Shown here: in pieces, positions 6,750 through 16,776 of the stretch
Numbering within the stretch: position 1 is the stretch's first letter
Layout: every line of letters starts with the position of its first letter
Source: Planctomycetota bacterium
GTDB taxonomy: Bacteria; Planctomycetota; Phycisphaerae; UBA1845
Length of the DNA: 32,583 nucleotides
Reading direction: 5' to 3'
NCBI GenBank assembly: GCA_024275565.1
Contig: JAJRYY010000079.1
Span: forward strand, 1 to 32,583
Made by a program: the position numbers and the translations under genes
Notes under the pieces: generated by a model
What the model was told of the DNA's origin: nothing
Seen by the model: only the letters and a program-made list of their open reading frames with translations
Database searches by the model: none

Positions 6750-9700
6750 ATGACGGTCAAAGCCACTTCTATCAAAAGGTCCTTTATTGCGGCGATCGCG
6801 CTCTCCGTGTGCGCGGTGCCCACATTCGCCACTGATGTTACGATCTCCGGCGCGACGAACGCGTCAGCCATACAGGCTACTCTCTCCGGTGGCGGTGGAA
6901 CAGGAACGATTACGTTCTCGTCGACCGCGACGCTCACCATGGACCAGGGACTTGTCAACGTGACCGGTATTATCGTGAACAACACGGTCACGGGGACCAT
7001 CGATTTCCAGGCATCCACCAACAGGATCGTCTTTGCGGATGCAGCGGGTGCCATGACGCTGACAGGCAATGCACAGCTCACTGTGGCGGGTACCAACACT
7101 GCTGCGGGGTTCGATTTCGCTGCAACAGCGTCCTCGAAGACCCTTACCCTTACCTCCTCGACAGCGGGTACATTCAACACGGCTGTCAATGCGAACAACC
7201 TCGTCATTGGCGGTAGCAATACGCTTGTTTTCGCGACCAGTGGCAACACAGACACCATCAACCACATCAATGTGACTGGGGCAGCGACGCTTCAGTTTAA
7301 CCAGAATGCAACGATCACGACCCTCACGCATGGGGCGGCTGCTACGATCGATCTGAACACTGATGATGTGGACCTCACGATCACGAACAGTACGAATATC
7401 GGTGCCAACAAGCTCACACTGCTCGGATCGGGCGGTGGAACCAACGAAACCTTGAATGGAACCTTCGTCCTCGACAACGCAGCTGGGGAAATCGAGGTCA
7501 CCGCTTCAAACGTACTCGATGCCATCAATGGAATGACCATCACGGTATCAGCCGATGGTGCGACGCTCGACACGAACGAGAGCTTCAGCCCGACGGCTGT
7601 CAACATGACGACCACTTCCGGCGATCTCACGCTTCAGGTCGCCACTGGCAAGACACTGACGACGACCATCGACGTCAACGCGAACACACTGACGATCGCC
7701 GAAACGGGAACGATCAGTACTGTCCAGCTTGACACCACCGCTGCAACCGTCCAGGCCAACGCCTCCGCCACGATCACGACGTTGACGCACACGGCTGCTG
7801 GTACGATCAATCTGGGCGACACAGTTAATCTCACGGTCACAAATGGGATCAACGTGGGAGCCTTCACGATGTCGCTGGCTGGTTCCGGTGCAGGCGCACA
7901 GGACACTTTCACTGCCACGGTCAACCTGAACAATGCCTCATCTGAACTGGAAATCACAGGTGCTGATGTCGACAACATTACCGGTACCACCGTCGTCGTC
8001 GGAGCCAATGGTGCAACTCTCGACACGAACATCAACACCGCCCCGACCGCAGTCAACATGACCGCTGGCGTGGGCGATCTGACGCTCCAGGTCGCCACCG
8101 GCAAGACGATGACAACGACGATCGACGTGAACGACAACTCGCTGACCGTGGCAGAGACCGGAACGGTCAGCACGGTTCAGTTGGATACAGCTGCCGGTAC
8201 GATCCTCGCCAATGCTGCGGGCACCATCACAAACCTCACGCACACGGCTGCTGGCGTCATCACGCTCGGAAACACGATCAACTTCACCGTTACAAACGCA
8301 TTCAATCTGGGAGCCAACAAGCTCACGCTCAACGGTTCGGGCGGTGGTGCTCAGGACACATTTACCGCGACGGTGAACCTGAACAATGCTTCCTCTGAGC
8401 TGGAAATAGCAGGCGTGGACGCAGACAACGTCACGGGCTTTACCGTCACAGTCGCAGCCGACGGTGCAACACTCGACACCAACATCAACACAGCACCCGC
8501 AGCCGTCAACATGACGACGACCAGCGGTGACCTCACACTTCAGGTAGCGGCTGGCAAGACGATGACCACCACGATCGATGTCAATGCCAATACCCTGACG
8601 CTCGCCGAAACCGGAACGGTCAGTACGGTCCAGCTTGACACCGCGGCTGCGACCATCCTCGCATCTGCGGCTGCGACCATCACAACCCTGACACACACCG
8701 CCGCCGGCGTCATCACGCTCGGAGACACCATCGACCTCACCGTGACAAACGCCTTCAATCTCGGAGCCAACAAGCTCACGCTCAATGGTTCCGGTGCTGG
8801 CGGGCAGGATCAATTCTCCGCAACGGTTCAGCTTGACAATGCAGCGTCAGAGCTTGAAATCGCAGGTGCAGACGTGGACAACATCACAGCTTTCACGGTC
8901 ACAGTGTCTGCTGACGGTGCAACACTCGACACCAACATCAACACTGCACCCACGGCTGTCAACATGGACACCACTTCCGGTGATCTCACGCTACAGGTCG
9001 CCACCGGCAAGACTATGACCACGACCGTCGATGTCAATGCCAATACTCTGACACTGGCGGAAACCGGAACGGTCAGCACAATTCAGCTGGATACTACCGC
9101 TGCAACGATTCAGGCCAATGCAAACGCCACCGCCACCACGATCACGCATACTGCGGCGGGAGCGATCAATCTTGGCGACGGGGTCAACTTCACCGTCACA
9201 AATGCCTTCAACCTGGGGGCATTCAAACTGTCGCTGGCGGGTTCTGGTGGAACAGCACAGGACACATTCACAGCCACAGTCAACTTGGACAATGCGTCCT
9301 CTGAACTCGAAATCACCGGGGCGGATGTAGACAATGTCACGGGCACCACGGTGGTCGTCGCAGCCGATGGAGCGACACTCGACGCGAATATCAACACTTC
9401 TCCAACGGCTGTCAACATGACCACCACCAGCGGTGATCTCACGCTTCAGGTCGCCACCGGCAAGACCATGACGACCACCATCGATGTCAATGCCAACAGT
9501 CTGACACTGGCGGAGACGGGCACGGTCAGCACGGTTCTGCTGGATACTGCGGCTGCTACCATCCTTGCAAACGCTGCTGCCACAGTGACAACGCTGACAC
9601 ACACAGCCGCAGGCGTCATCACGCTCGGAAACACCATCAACTTCACCGTCTCCAACACCATCAACCTCGGTGCCAACAAGCTGACGCTCAACGGTTCCGG

Positions 9701-12662
9701 TGGTGGTGCCCAGGATACGTTCACAGCAACCGTCAATATGAACAATGCGGCGTCCGAACTGGAAATCGGCGGAGCAGACGCTGACAACCTGACTGGTTTC
9801 TCGGTGACCGTCGCGGCAGATGGTGCGACCCTAGATGCGAATATCACCACAACCCCAACGGCAGTCAACATGACCGCTGGCAGTGGTGATCTTACGCTAG
9901 AGATAGCCGCAACGACCATGACAACCACCATCGACGTCAACGACAATACGTTGACGATCACCGAGGCGGGTTCGGGCACGGTCAGCACGGTTCAGTTGGA
10001 TACGGCGGGCGGCGTGGTAGATCTGAACACCGCCAAGACAATCACAAACCTCAACGCGACCAATACCTCGGGCTCTGTCACGCTCAACAATGGAGCAACG
10101 CTCTCCGGTACGGTCAATCTGAATGGTGCGGGTGGTACATTCGTCGCCGCTGAAACAGGTACGATCACGACCCTGGTCATCGGAGCCGTCGGAGCGATCT
10201 TCGACGTCAACGAATCCCACACCGTCACGACACTGACACAGAACCAGAACGGAACCATCGACATCGCAGCCACCAAGACGCTGACAGCCACCGCAAACAT
10301 GGGCACTGCGAAGACGCTGACACTTCTGGGTACGGGAACGCTGACCACCGCGTTGGTGAACACCGCTTCCGACCGCCTCGACATTGACGCCGATGTAAGT
10401 ATCACGACGCTGACCGTTTCGGCTGCTGGTATTTTCGATGTCGCGTCGGGCGTCACCTGGACACAATCCGTCGATGCTGCCGGCAACAACCTGACACTTG
10501 CGGGGGCTGGTACGATCCAGGCACTCGACGTGCAGACGCAGAACGCTACGAGAACCGTAACGCTCGAAACAGGAGCGAACATCACCATCACGACGCTGAC
10601 GCCGGACTTCACAGGTGCGGGTGCGGGTGCGGGCATCCTGCTCTTCGCGGGCAATGGAAGCGCAACCATTACCAACGCATTCGCTGACCTGCCCGAAAAC
10701 GGTGACACGATCCAGAAAACCGGTACCGGCAGCCTCACAATCAAGCCGGGGATCACCACATCGTTCGCAAACGGAACGGGTGTCAAACTCGACATTGACG
10801 CTGGAACCGTCGTCATTGGTTCAGCCGGATCAAACGACGATATCACATTCAGCGACGATGCAGACGAAATCACCGTGGCAGGACCGGGAACACTGACGAC
10901 CTTCGGAAGTTTCACCGTTTCAGCCGCCGGAGCGAATGTCAACCTCGACGCAGCCGACGGTTCGATCATCAATCTCAACTCCGCCTCTGGAGCTGAAACA
11001 ATCACAGGCCTCGCCAACGATGATTACCATTTCGGGGATATCACGATCGGCGGCTCGAATGGCGACTATACCATCTCGGACGCCTTCGATTACGTCTCAG
11101 GAAACATCAACGTCAATTCGACCGGATCGTTCATCAACAATCAACCCAGCGGTCAGATCAAATTCTATCCTGGCTCGGCGGTCATTGTCAGCGGAAGTGG
11201 CACGGTCTCATTCAATGGCCAGGCCTCCGGAACTCCGATCATCCTCGACACCACGACTGGAGCAGGCGTCTGGACATTCAACCAGGGCAGCTCCACAAAT
11301 GTGACACTCCAGAACGCGACCGTGACCCGTGGCACATACACAGACACGGGCGGAAAGGCTGCTGAGTGTCAACTCACACTGACAGGCGTCACATACGGTG
11401 CAGATATCATCAACTGGACCGGAACATGCAGCACGACAGGTGGCGGTGGCGGCGGAAGCGGTGGAGGTGGTGACAGCACCACCACAACCGATCCGGACGG
11501 CACGGATGGCGAAGTGGTCGATGATGGAAGCGCCGGGGACGACATGGCAACCGGTGGCGACGACGCGCCCACCGATGGAAATGATCCGACCGACGAAGAT
11601 GTCGCCACAGGCGATGATCCGCCATCACGCATCCCGGTCATCGAAGAATCCGACGATACCGGTCGAGCAGACATCGCCAACGACAGTGTCGAAGTCGTCG
11701 TGGATGGTCTCGATGAAGGCAAGGAAGTGAAACTCGAAACAGATGGCGATGGAATGACCCGCCTCACAGTGGGCGACGAAGGCAACCCAGATCTCACGAT
11801 CACGGTTTCGGGAGTAGATGACGGATCAGCCATGGACCTCAATTTCGAGGAAGATGGGTCTCAAACGCTCACCGTCAACAACACCGACGGAACGCAGGCC
11901 ATCTCAATGAACGTCTCAGGCTCTGGAACAGGATCGGAAATCGCTGTCGCGATCGATGATTCTGGCGACCAGACCGTCACCGTCACCGACAGTGACGGAG
12001 GAGACTACATCGTAGACCTCAACGATCTCCCCACAGCAGCCGACGTCAACTTCCAGATCGATAACCAGGGTGGTGCGTCCGTCGAGGTCACCGACCCATC
12101 GGGAGACGCTCCCAACACCTTCCTGGCTGCCTCCAACGTCGGATCCAGCGTCACATTCGACGTCACATACGACGCTGCACCAGATGTCCAGGCTGCCCGT
12201 ATCCTGCCTGGATTCCCCGGCTTTGAGAATGAGGAAACCCTCGGTGGAAGCGTAACGCTCGATGCAACAGGCCTCACAACCGAGAGCATCATCACCGTTG
12301 CGCTGACCTACTTCGAGGCAGACCTCAACAACATCCGCGAAGCAGACGTCCGCATCCAGCGTCTTAACGTCGCATCCGGCGAGTATGAAATCACCGGAGA
12401 CTTCGACGCCGGTTCGTCTGCTCCGACCGGTTCACTCGGCGACTACGGTGTCGATACCACCAACAACTTCGCATGGGTCGAAACCAACACGCTCGGTAAG
12501 TTTGCAGCCGGTGTCCCACGCGTTGCCCAGGCAGACGGGGGTGCAGCAATGCCAACCTGTGGCGGAGGCGGACTCTGCGGTTCGATGGGTATGCTCTGCC
12601 TGCCCCTGGCGTTCTTCTCGCTCATGGGACTCAAAACCACCACCCGCCGTCGTCGTAAGTAG
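6750..12662 (+). CDS. Giant exported repeat protein (adhesin-like) with C-terminal anchor-like tail
   Basis: The start at 6750 has AGGAAAGG about ten bases upstream and begins a signal peptide (MTVKATSIKRSFIAAIA, cleavage near TFA-TDV, residue 28). The product is 1970 residues, extremely rich in Thr, Ala, Asn, Gly and Val. Six copies of a 151-residue repeat (nt 7318-10035) contain TLTHTAAG, NGSGGGAQDTFTATVNL, ELEIAGAD, DGATLDTNIN and GDLTLQVATGKTMTTTIDVN. Short alternating strands suggest a right-handed beta-helix or similar beta-solenoid; this is inference. After about nt 11430 a Gly-rich linker is followed by an acidic Asp/Thr region and beta-rich domains. The end, CGSMGM (C1943 onwards), hydrophobic stretch, RRRRK, matches the tail of the protein at 4033-5772. 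It has very few cysteines before the tail. Likely a surface fibre, sheath or adhesin; a terminator follows at 12754. Confidence 0.85.
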   Translation: MTVKATSIKRSFIAAIALSVCAVPTFATDVTISGATNASAIQATLSGGGGTGTITFSSTATLTMDQGLVNVTGIIVNNTVTGTIDFQASTNRIVFADAAGAMTLTGNAQLTVAGTNTAAGFDFAATASSKTLTLTSSTAGTFNTAVNANNLVIGGSNTLVFATSGNTDTINHINVTGAATLQFNQNATITTLTHGAAATIDLNTDDVDLTITNSTNIGANKLTLLGSGGGTNETLNGTFVLDNAAGEIEVTASNVLDAINGMTITVSADGATLDTNESFSPTAVNMTTTSGDLTLQVATGKTLTTTIDVNANTLTIAETGTISTVQLDTTAATVQANASATITTLTHTAAGTINLGDTVNLTVTNGINVGAFTMSLAGSGAGAQDTFTATVNLNNASSELEITGADVDNITGTTVVVGANGATLDTNINTAPTAVNMTAGVGDLTLQVATGKTMTTTIDVNDNSLTVAETGTVSTVQLDTAAGTILANAAGTITNLTHTAAGVITLGNTINFTVTNAFNLGANKLTLNGSGGGAQDTFTATVNLNNASSELEIAGVDADNVTGFTVTVAADGATLDTNINTAPAAVNMTTTSGDLTLQVAAGKTMTTTIDVNANTLTLAETGTVSTVQLDTAAATILASAAATITTLTHTAAGVITLGDTIDLTVTNAFNLGANKLTLNGSGAGGQDQFSATVQLDNAASELEIAGADVDNITAFTVTVSADGATLDTNINTAPTAVNMDTTSGDLTLQVATGKTMTTTVDVNANTLTLAETGTVSTIQLDTTAATIQANANATATTITHTAAGAINLGDGVNFTVTNAFNLGAFKLSLAGSGGTAQDTFTATVNLDNASSELEITGADVDNVTGTTVVVAADGATLDANINTSPTAVNMTTTSGDLTLQVATGKTMTTTIDVNANSLTLAETGTVSTVLLDTAAATILANAAATVTTLTHTAAGVITLGNTINFTVSNTINLGANKLTLNGSGGGAQDTFTATVNMNNAASELEIGGADADNLTGFSVTVAADGATLDANITTTPTAVNMTAGSGDLTLEIAATTMTTTIDVNDNTLTITEAGSGTVSTVQLDTAGGVVDLNTAKTITNLNATNTSGSVTLNNGATLSGTVNLNGAGGTFVAAETGTITTLVIGAVGAIFDVNESHTVTTLTQNQNGTIDIAATKTLTATANMGTAKTLTLLGTGTLTTALVNTASDRLDIDADVSITTLTVSAAGIFDVASGVTWTQSVDAAGNNLTLAGAGTIQALDVQTQNATRTVTLETGANITITTLTPDFTGAGAGAGILLFAGNGSATITNAFADLPENGDTIQKTGTGSLTIKPGITTSFANGTGVKLDIDAGTVVIGSAGSNDDITFSDDADEITVAGPGTLTTFGSFTVSAAGANVNLDAADGSIINLNSASGAETITGLANDDYHFGDITIGGSNGDYTISDAFDYVSGNINVNSTGSFINNQPSGQIKFYPGSAVIVSGSGTVSFNGQASGTPIILDTTTGAGVWTFNQGSSTNVTLQNATVTRGTYTDTGGKAAECQLTLTGVTYGADIINWTGTCSTTGGGGGGSGGGGDSTTTTDPDGTDGEVVDDGSAGDDMATGGDDAPTDGNDPTDEDVATGDDPPSRIPVIEESDDTGRADIANDSVEVVVDGLDEGKEVKLETDGDGMTRLTVGDEGNPDLTITVSGVDDGSAMDLNFEEDGSQTLTVNNTDGTQAISMNVSGSGTGSEIAVAIDDSGDQTVTVTDSDGGDYIVDLNDLPTAADVNFQIDNQGGASVEVTDPSGDAPNTFLAASNVGSSVTFDVTYDAAPDVQAARILPGFPGFENEETLGGSVTLDATGLTTESIITVALTYFEADLNNIREADVRIQRLNVASGEYEITGDFDAGSSAPTGSLGDYGVDTTNNFAWVETNTLGKFAAGVPRVAQADGGAAMPTCGGGGLCGSMGMLCLPLAFFSLMGLKTTTRRRRK
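7318..10035 (+). repeat. Six 453-bp tandem repeats inside the giant exported protein
   Basis: The anchor GTCAACATG lies at 7599, 8052, 8505, 8958, 9411 and 9864, each exactly 453 bases (151 codons) apart, with no insertion or deletion. The first and last copies are the most diverged. The outer limits are approximate. Confidence 0.9.
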
Positions 12663-12753
12663 CAGGCGGATAAAAGCAGGTTGCTCAGAACACAAACGGT
12701 GCAATCTGTCATGTAAAACGTTGTATATGTAAAATGTTGTAACCATAATCAAC

Positions 12754-12791
12754 AACGGGTCGCGCCACGATTCAGTGACGCGACCCGTTTT
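12754..12791 (+). terminator. Rho-independent terminator between convergent genes
   Basis: AACGGGTCGCGCCAC (12754-12768), loop GATTCA, GTGACGCGACCCGTT (12775-12789): a 15-bp stem with one C-A mismatch, then TTTT (12788-12791). It ends the giant exported protein gene and may also stop transcription from ispD, though the T-run for the - direction is poor. Confidence 0.8.
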
Positions 12792-12815
12792 CATTTCCAA
12801 AGAACGCCGAAAAGA

Positions 12816-13550
12816 CTACCACTCTGCCTCCTCAAACGCACCAAAGGACTTCACCTTCGGGACTGGTCGTGCTTTAATAATCGCATTGGCAAGCGTAAGA
12901 TCGCCCTTCGTCGTGATCTTCAGATTCGTACGATCAGAGGCGACCACCGACACTTTATGTCCAGCCAGCTCAAATAGCTGTGCGTCATCGGTGATCGCAT
13001 CAAGATCGTCCGGTAGATTTGCAAAAACCTCCACCATCAAGTCACGCTTGAACACCTGCGGCGTCTGCGCCTCATAAACCCGCTCACGCTCAACCGTCCC
13101 ATCGATCACCCCATCAACCACGCGTTTCAGCGTTCCCGTCACAGGGGCACCAAGAATAGCTGCCCCCGTCTTACCCGCCTCGGAAAATACCGCATCGATC
13201 ATCGCCAGCGACACACACGGGCGTGCAGCATCGTGGACCGCAACAAGATCCGCTTCCTCGGACACCTTCTCAAGCCCCTTCTGCACCGAATCCACACGGC
13301 GATCCCCACCCTCAACAAGCATCACGCCCAGAAAACCAAGATTCGGTCCATACTTCGTCTTCATCTGCCCAATATCGGACTGCGACACCACCAGAATCGT
13401 CTGACACACATCCTCCCGATTGATGAAATGCTCCACGGTACGCAAAAACACCGGGCGACCCCCAACTTTCGCGAACGTCTTGTTCTCATTGGCACCGAAG
13501 CGTTCTGCCTTACCAGCCGCTGGAATGATGACGGCAACTTTTTGACCCAT
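12816..13550 (-). CDS. ispD: 2-C-methyl-D-erythritol 4-phosphate cytidylyltransferase
   Basis: A cytoplasmic enzyme of the non-mevalonate isoprenoid pathway that joins MEP and CTP to give CDP-methylerythritol and pyrophosphate. The 244 residues carry the family signatures in order: nucleotide-binding loop PAAGKAERFG (10-19) with K24, GGDRRVDSVQKGL (81-93), VHDAARP (105-111), APVTGTLKR (135-143), AQTPQVFKRD (161-170) and DRTNLKITTKGDL (206-218). Length is normal for IspD (about 230). It lies 82 bases downstream of a YacL-like PIN-TRAM gene on the same strand; the yacL-ispD neighbourhood is known from Bacillus and relatives. The usual partner ispF is not next to it here. High confidence. Confidence 0.95.
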   Translation of the reverse strand: MGQKVAVIIPAAGKAERFGANENKTFAKVGGRPVFLRTVEHFINREDVCQTILVVSQSDIGQMKTKYGPNLGFLGVMLVEGGDRRVDSVQKGLEKVSEEADLVAVHDAARPCVSLAMIDAVFSEAGKTGAAILGAPVTGTLKRVVDGVIDGTVERERVYEAQTPQVFKRDLMVEVFANLPDDLDAITDDAQLFELAGHKVSVVASDRTNLKITTKGDLTLANAIIKARPVPKVKSFGAFEEAEW

Positions 13551-13632
13551 AACCAGAACCTTTCACAGTACGGTTTCACCGCAACACCCATGTTTCACCA
13601 CAGCACCCTGTCAGAATACGCAGCCCGAGACA

Positions 13633-14931
13633 TCAGGACGTCCGTGGCGTATTTCGTGGCCGACGAGATTGCGACGACGGGTCCTCAGCACCCTCAACGC
13701 GCCCGAAGATCATACGCCCGGCAGACGTCTGCAACGAGCTGGTCACTGCAACCGGAACAACCTGTCCGATGCTCTGACGCGCCCCTTCGATGACCACCAT
13801 CGTACCATCCTCAAGGTAACCAATACCCTGTCCATCCGCTTCGCCTGCCTTCAAAATCTTCACCGTCAGACGCTCACCAGGCAGCAACACCGGCTTCAGG
13901 GCATTCGCAAGATCGTTGATATTGATCACATCCACACCACGAACCTGAGCAACCTTGTTCAGATTGTAATCATTTGTCATGATCCGACCGTTCAACGCAA
14001 CAGCCAGGTCCACCAGCCGCTCATCCACCGTCACAGGACCACCAGGTTCCGTCTTCACTTCAACAATTTCAACATCCGCCGCCGGATTCGCCTGAAGCTT
14101 GTTCAAGACATCAAGCCCGCGCCGCCCACGATTCCGCTTCAGCTTGTCAGCACTGTCTGCAACCATCTGAAGCTCGGCTAGCACGAATCTCGGAACGATA
14201 TATTGGCTTTCAAACACACGCGTTTCGGACAGGTCATTGATCCGCCCGTCGATAATCACAGAGGTATCCAGCAGCAAAGGACGCCCACCCTTCGCCTGAC
14301 GACTGAACTCCACATACGGGATCACAAAACGAATATCGTCCTTCGTCTGCAAGATGAAACTGATCGTCAGATAGCAGCAGATCACCCCGATCATCAATTT
14401 CACAGTGCTGATAAATGGGTGGTCCTGATACCCAATCTGCTTCCGTTCGATCCTGCGAATAGGGACATGGCGTTGCTGACCGGTCTTCGGATCAACCTCA
14501 ACGACCAGCTCCTGAACCGCAACTTCACCAAAGACCGGACTCCGCAGGGTGGGAAAGGTCCGCGTCAGAGGATTCACCGCCAGATCCACAATCAGCGACA
14601 GACCATACGCAATGACCATCCCAACAACAAATCCGAAAAACACCCCGGAAATCGCCGTAAGACTCTTCTGCGGCAGAAAAATATCGATCGCAATCACGAT
14701 CAACGCAACACCGATGCAGCTGATAAGCAGCAAATCAGCATTTTGCGTGAACCACGCGATACCACCAGACGCAGATTCGTCACCCACCACAAATGTGATC
14801 GCAACAACACCCAGTGCAAGAACAAACAAAGCGCGCAAAACTATCAGCACAATACGGCTCCAACAGGATAATAGTGGCCGAACGACCACGCTGAAAATAT
14901 GAAAAACATCGATACAAGACGCAAAAAGCAT
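13633..14931 (-). CDS. YacL-like membrane protein with PIN and TRAM domains
   Basis: A 432-residue protein. Residues about 26-50, 67-86, 95-117 and 176-196 are membrane segments. A PIN nuclease domain follows at about 218-345, with acidic residues in LLLDTSVIIDGR (D222, D228), E253, D304 and TNDYNLNKVA (D321). A TRAM RNA-binding domain lies at about 350-412 (LPGERLTVKILKAGEADGQG), then a basic tail. This is the YacL architecture of Bacillus. PIN domains are metal-dependent ribonucleases, so it may be a membrane-tethered RNase; the RNA target is unknown. The start at 14931 is uncertain because the first 25 residues have no obvious role and later starts would also keep the first membrane segment. 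It is probably transcribed with ispD. The 217 bases to the divergent MATE gene show no clear promoter. Confidence 0.9.
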   Translation of the reverse strand: MLFASCIDVFHIFSVVVRPLLSCWSRIVLIVLRALFVLALGVVAITFVVGDESASGGIAWFTQNADLLLISCIGVALIVIAIDIFLPQKSLTAISGVFFGFVVGMVIAYGLSLIVDLAVNPLTRTFPTLRSPVFGEVAVQELVVEVDPKTGQQRHVPIRRIERKQIGYQDHPFISTVKLMIGVICCYLTISFILQTKDDIRFVIPYVEFSRQAKGGRPLLLDTSVIIDGRINDLSETRVFESQYIVPRFVLAELQMVADSADKLKRNRGRRGLDVLNKLQANPAADVEIVEVKTEPGGPVTVDERLVDLAVALNGRIMTNDYNLNKVAQVRGVDVININDLANALKPVLLPGERLTVKILKAGEADGQGIGYLEDGTMVVIEGARQSIGQVVPVAVTSSLQTSAGRMIFGRVEGAEDPSSQSRRPRNTPRTS

Positions 14932-15148
14932 AACCAGCCATCAGGCCGTATCATAATGCAGTACGCCATCACGAAGACAAACCGCCACAATGAAGACAAT
15001 CCGCCCATCCCGATCATCCCGAATCCTCATCACACGCCGGACCCACGGAGTATACCAGCCCCACACACGGGATCAATCGTACGCCAGACAACAGTATCCG
15101 TAACACCGGCTGCAGGGTATGCTCTGAGAACACGATCATTCACTGAAC

Positions 15149-16552
15149 ATGGGGCCGATTGCGACACACATGCCAACACCAGAACCCAATAACAATCGAC
15201 CTGCAGGACTGCACGGATCCGTCGGAACAGCAGTATTCATCCTTGCCCTGCCCATCCTCGGAGAAGAAGTACTCAATTCACTCGTCGGCGTCTTCGACGT
15301 ATACCTCGCAGGGAGGCTTGGCGTAGCAGCAACCTCCGCAGTAGGACTCGCAGCCTATGTCGCCTGGCTGGTATCGATGCTGTTCATGCTCGTCGGGACA
15401 GGAACAACTGCTCTCGTCGCAAGACACACGGGTGCAAGGGACGAAAAACAAGCCAACCACTTCGCAAATCAATCCGCTGCCCTGGCTGTCGGAATGGGGA
15501 TCGGAGCATTCGTACTCATCTGCACAATCGCACCATTCCTCGCATCATGGCAGGAAATGACAGGCGAAACATACACAACCGTCGTAAGATATCTGCGACT
15601 CGAAGCAACAGGATACCTCTTCACAAGCCTCACACTCGTCGGAGCAGCAGCACTGCGCGGTGTCGGCGACATGAAAACACCACTCAAAATACTCGGCATC
15701 GTCAACGTCATCAACATCATCATTTCATCACTACTCGTATTCGGACCAGGCCCGGTCCCATCCCTCGGCATCGATGGAATCGTCATCGGCACCGTCACAG
15801 GACGCGCCATCGGCGGCGCTATGATGCTCGTCGTACTCTGCAGAGGGCGTAGCGGTATCAAGCTGCACCTCTCAATGCTGAAACCCGTCACAAGCGCCAT
15901 CAAAAGAATCATGCGCATCGGCGTACCAGCAGCCGCTGATGGAATCATCATGTGGTCCGGGCACTTCCTGTTCCTGAAATTGATCGCCAATCTCGGGGAA
16001 AAATCTATGAGCGAAGTCTTTTTCGCGACCCACATCGTCGGAATCAGGATCGAAGCATTCACATACCTGCCAGCCGTCGCATGGAGCATCGCAACCGCAA
16101 CCGTCGTGGGACAGTCGCTGGGTGCAGGGGATCCACGACGCGCACTCCGCGCAGGTCACGCAGCCGTCATGCAATGCGGCATCCTCGCCATCGGGCTGAC
16201 AGCCTTCTACTATTTCGGCGCCGACTTCATCTATCAGACCATGCACTCAGACCCACGGGTCCGGGAGATAGGACCACCCGCATTGCGATTGGCTGCTTTC
16301 TTCCAGATTTTCCTCACAACCTCCATCATCTACATAGGCGCCCTCCGCGGCGCGGGAGACACACGCTACCCCCTTCTGATGACCCTGTTCGCCATGGTCT
16401 TTGTACGCTTGCCATTGGGCTACTATTTCGGAATCGTGCTGGATGGAGGCCTGGTGGGAGCATGGATAGGAATGTGCGGAGATATGTTCGTCCGTGGCAT
16501 CCTGGCGACCATCCGATTCTCCCGAGGAAAATGGGTCACAACAAGGATCTGA
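15149..16552 (+). CDS. MATE family efflux transporter
   Basis: A 467-residue integral membrane protein of the multidrug and toxin extrusion family (MatE domains, NorM/DinF type), which exports cationic drugs or metabolites in exchange for Na+ or H+. About twelve hydrophobic segments are arranged as two halves. Typical elements are ALPILGEEVLNSLVGVFDVY (first helix), LVGTGTTALVARHTGA, YLRLEATGYLFT, GAALRGVGDMKTPL and, in the second half, TATVVGQSLGAGDPRRA and GALRGAGDTRYPL. Length is normal. ATG 15149 and ATG 15170 are both possible starts; neither has a strong ribosome-binding site. It is divergent from the PIN-TRAM gene and stands alone. Substrate cannot be told from the sequence. Confidence 0.93.
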   Translation: MGPIATHMPTPEPNNNRPAGLHGSVGTAVFILALPILGEEVLNSLVGVFDVYLAGRLGVAATSAVGLAAYVAWLVSMLFMLVGTGTTALVARHTGARDEKQANHFANQSAALAVGMGIGAFVLICTIAPFLASWQEMTGETYTTVVRYLRLEATGYLFTSLTLVGAAALRGVGDMKTPLKILGIVNVINIIISSLLVFGPGPVPSLGIDGIVIGTVTGRAIGGAMMLVVLCRGRSGIKLHLSMLKPVTSAIKRIMRIGVPAAADGIIMWSGHFLFLKLIANLGEKSMSEVFFATHIVGIRIEAFTYLPAVAWSIATATVVGQSLGAGDPRRALRAGHAAVMQCGILAIGLTAFYYFGADFIYQTMHSDPRVREIGPPALRLAAFFQIFLTTSIIYIGALRGAGDTRYPLLMTLFAMVFVRLPLGYYFGIVLDGGLVGAWIGMCGDMFVRGILATIRFSRGKWVTTRI

Positions 16553-16689
16553 ACCGGGCAGCTTCCACCCGTCGTCCCTGAAATTCTCCGCTAGCACCCT
16601 GGAATTCGCCGCGAGAACCCTGGAATCCGAACTCGGACGATATACAGGGTCCGTGACAGTTTTGGCGGAGACGTGAACGTGAAGGCGTA

Positions 16690-16776
16690 TGTAGCACAGC
16701 CGCCCTCGGCTGTGGCCGTTCTATGCACCACAACCTCCACCGGCTGCAGGATCCCAGCCAGGGGCGGCTGGGCTAC
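16690..16776. repeat. Composite inverted element made of two CAGCC/GGCTG hairpins
   Basis: The 464-base gap 16553-17016 holds this element and the dnaJ promoter. CACAGCCG-CCCT-CGGCTGTG (16695-16714) is a perfect 8-bp hairpin. CCCAGCC-AGGGGC-GGCTGGG (16753-16772) is a second one in inverted orientation. The outer ends TGTAGCACAGCCGCCC and GGGCGGCTGGGCTACA are inverted copies of each other. Related hairpins lie at 21722-21741 and 26750-26774. It resembles REP-type dispersed elements; mobility is not shown. Confidence 0.7.

Noticed and set aside
9992-11017. 341-residue - strand frame inside the giant exported protein
   Set aside because: Antisense shadow of Thr/Ala/Val-rich coding sequence; many similar frames occur along the repeats.
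14932-15148. Promoters between PIN-TRAM and MATE genes
   Set aside because: Divergent genes need them, but no convincing -35/-10 pair could be picked by eye.
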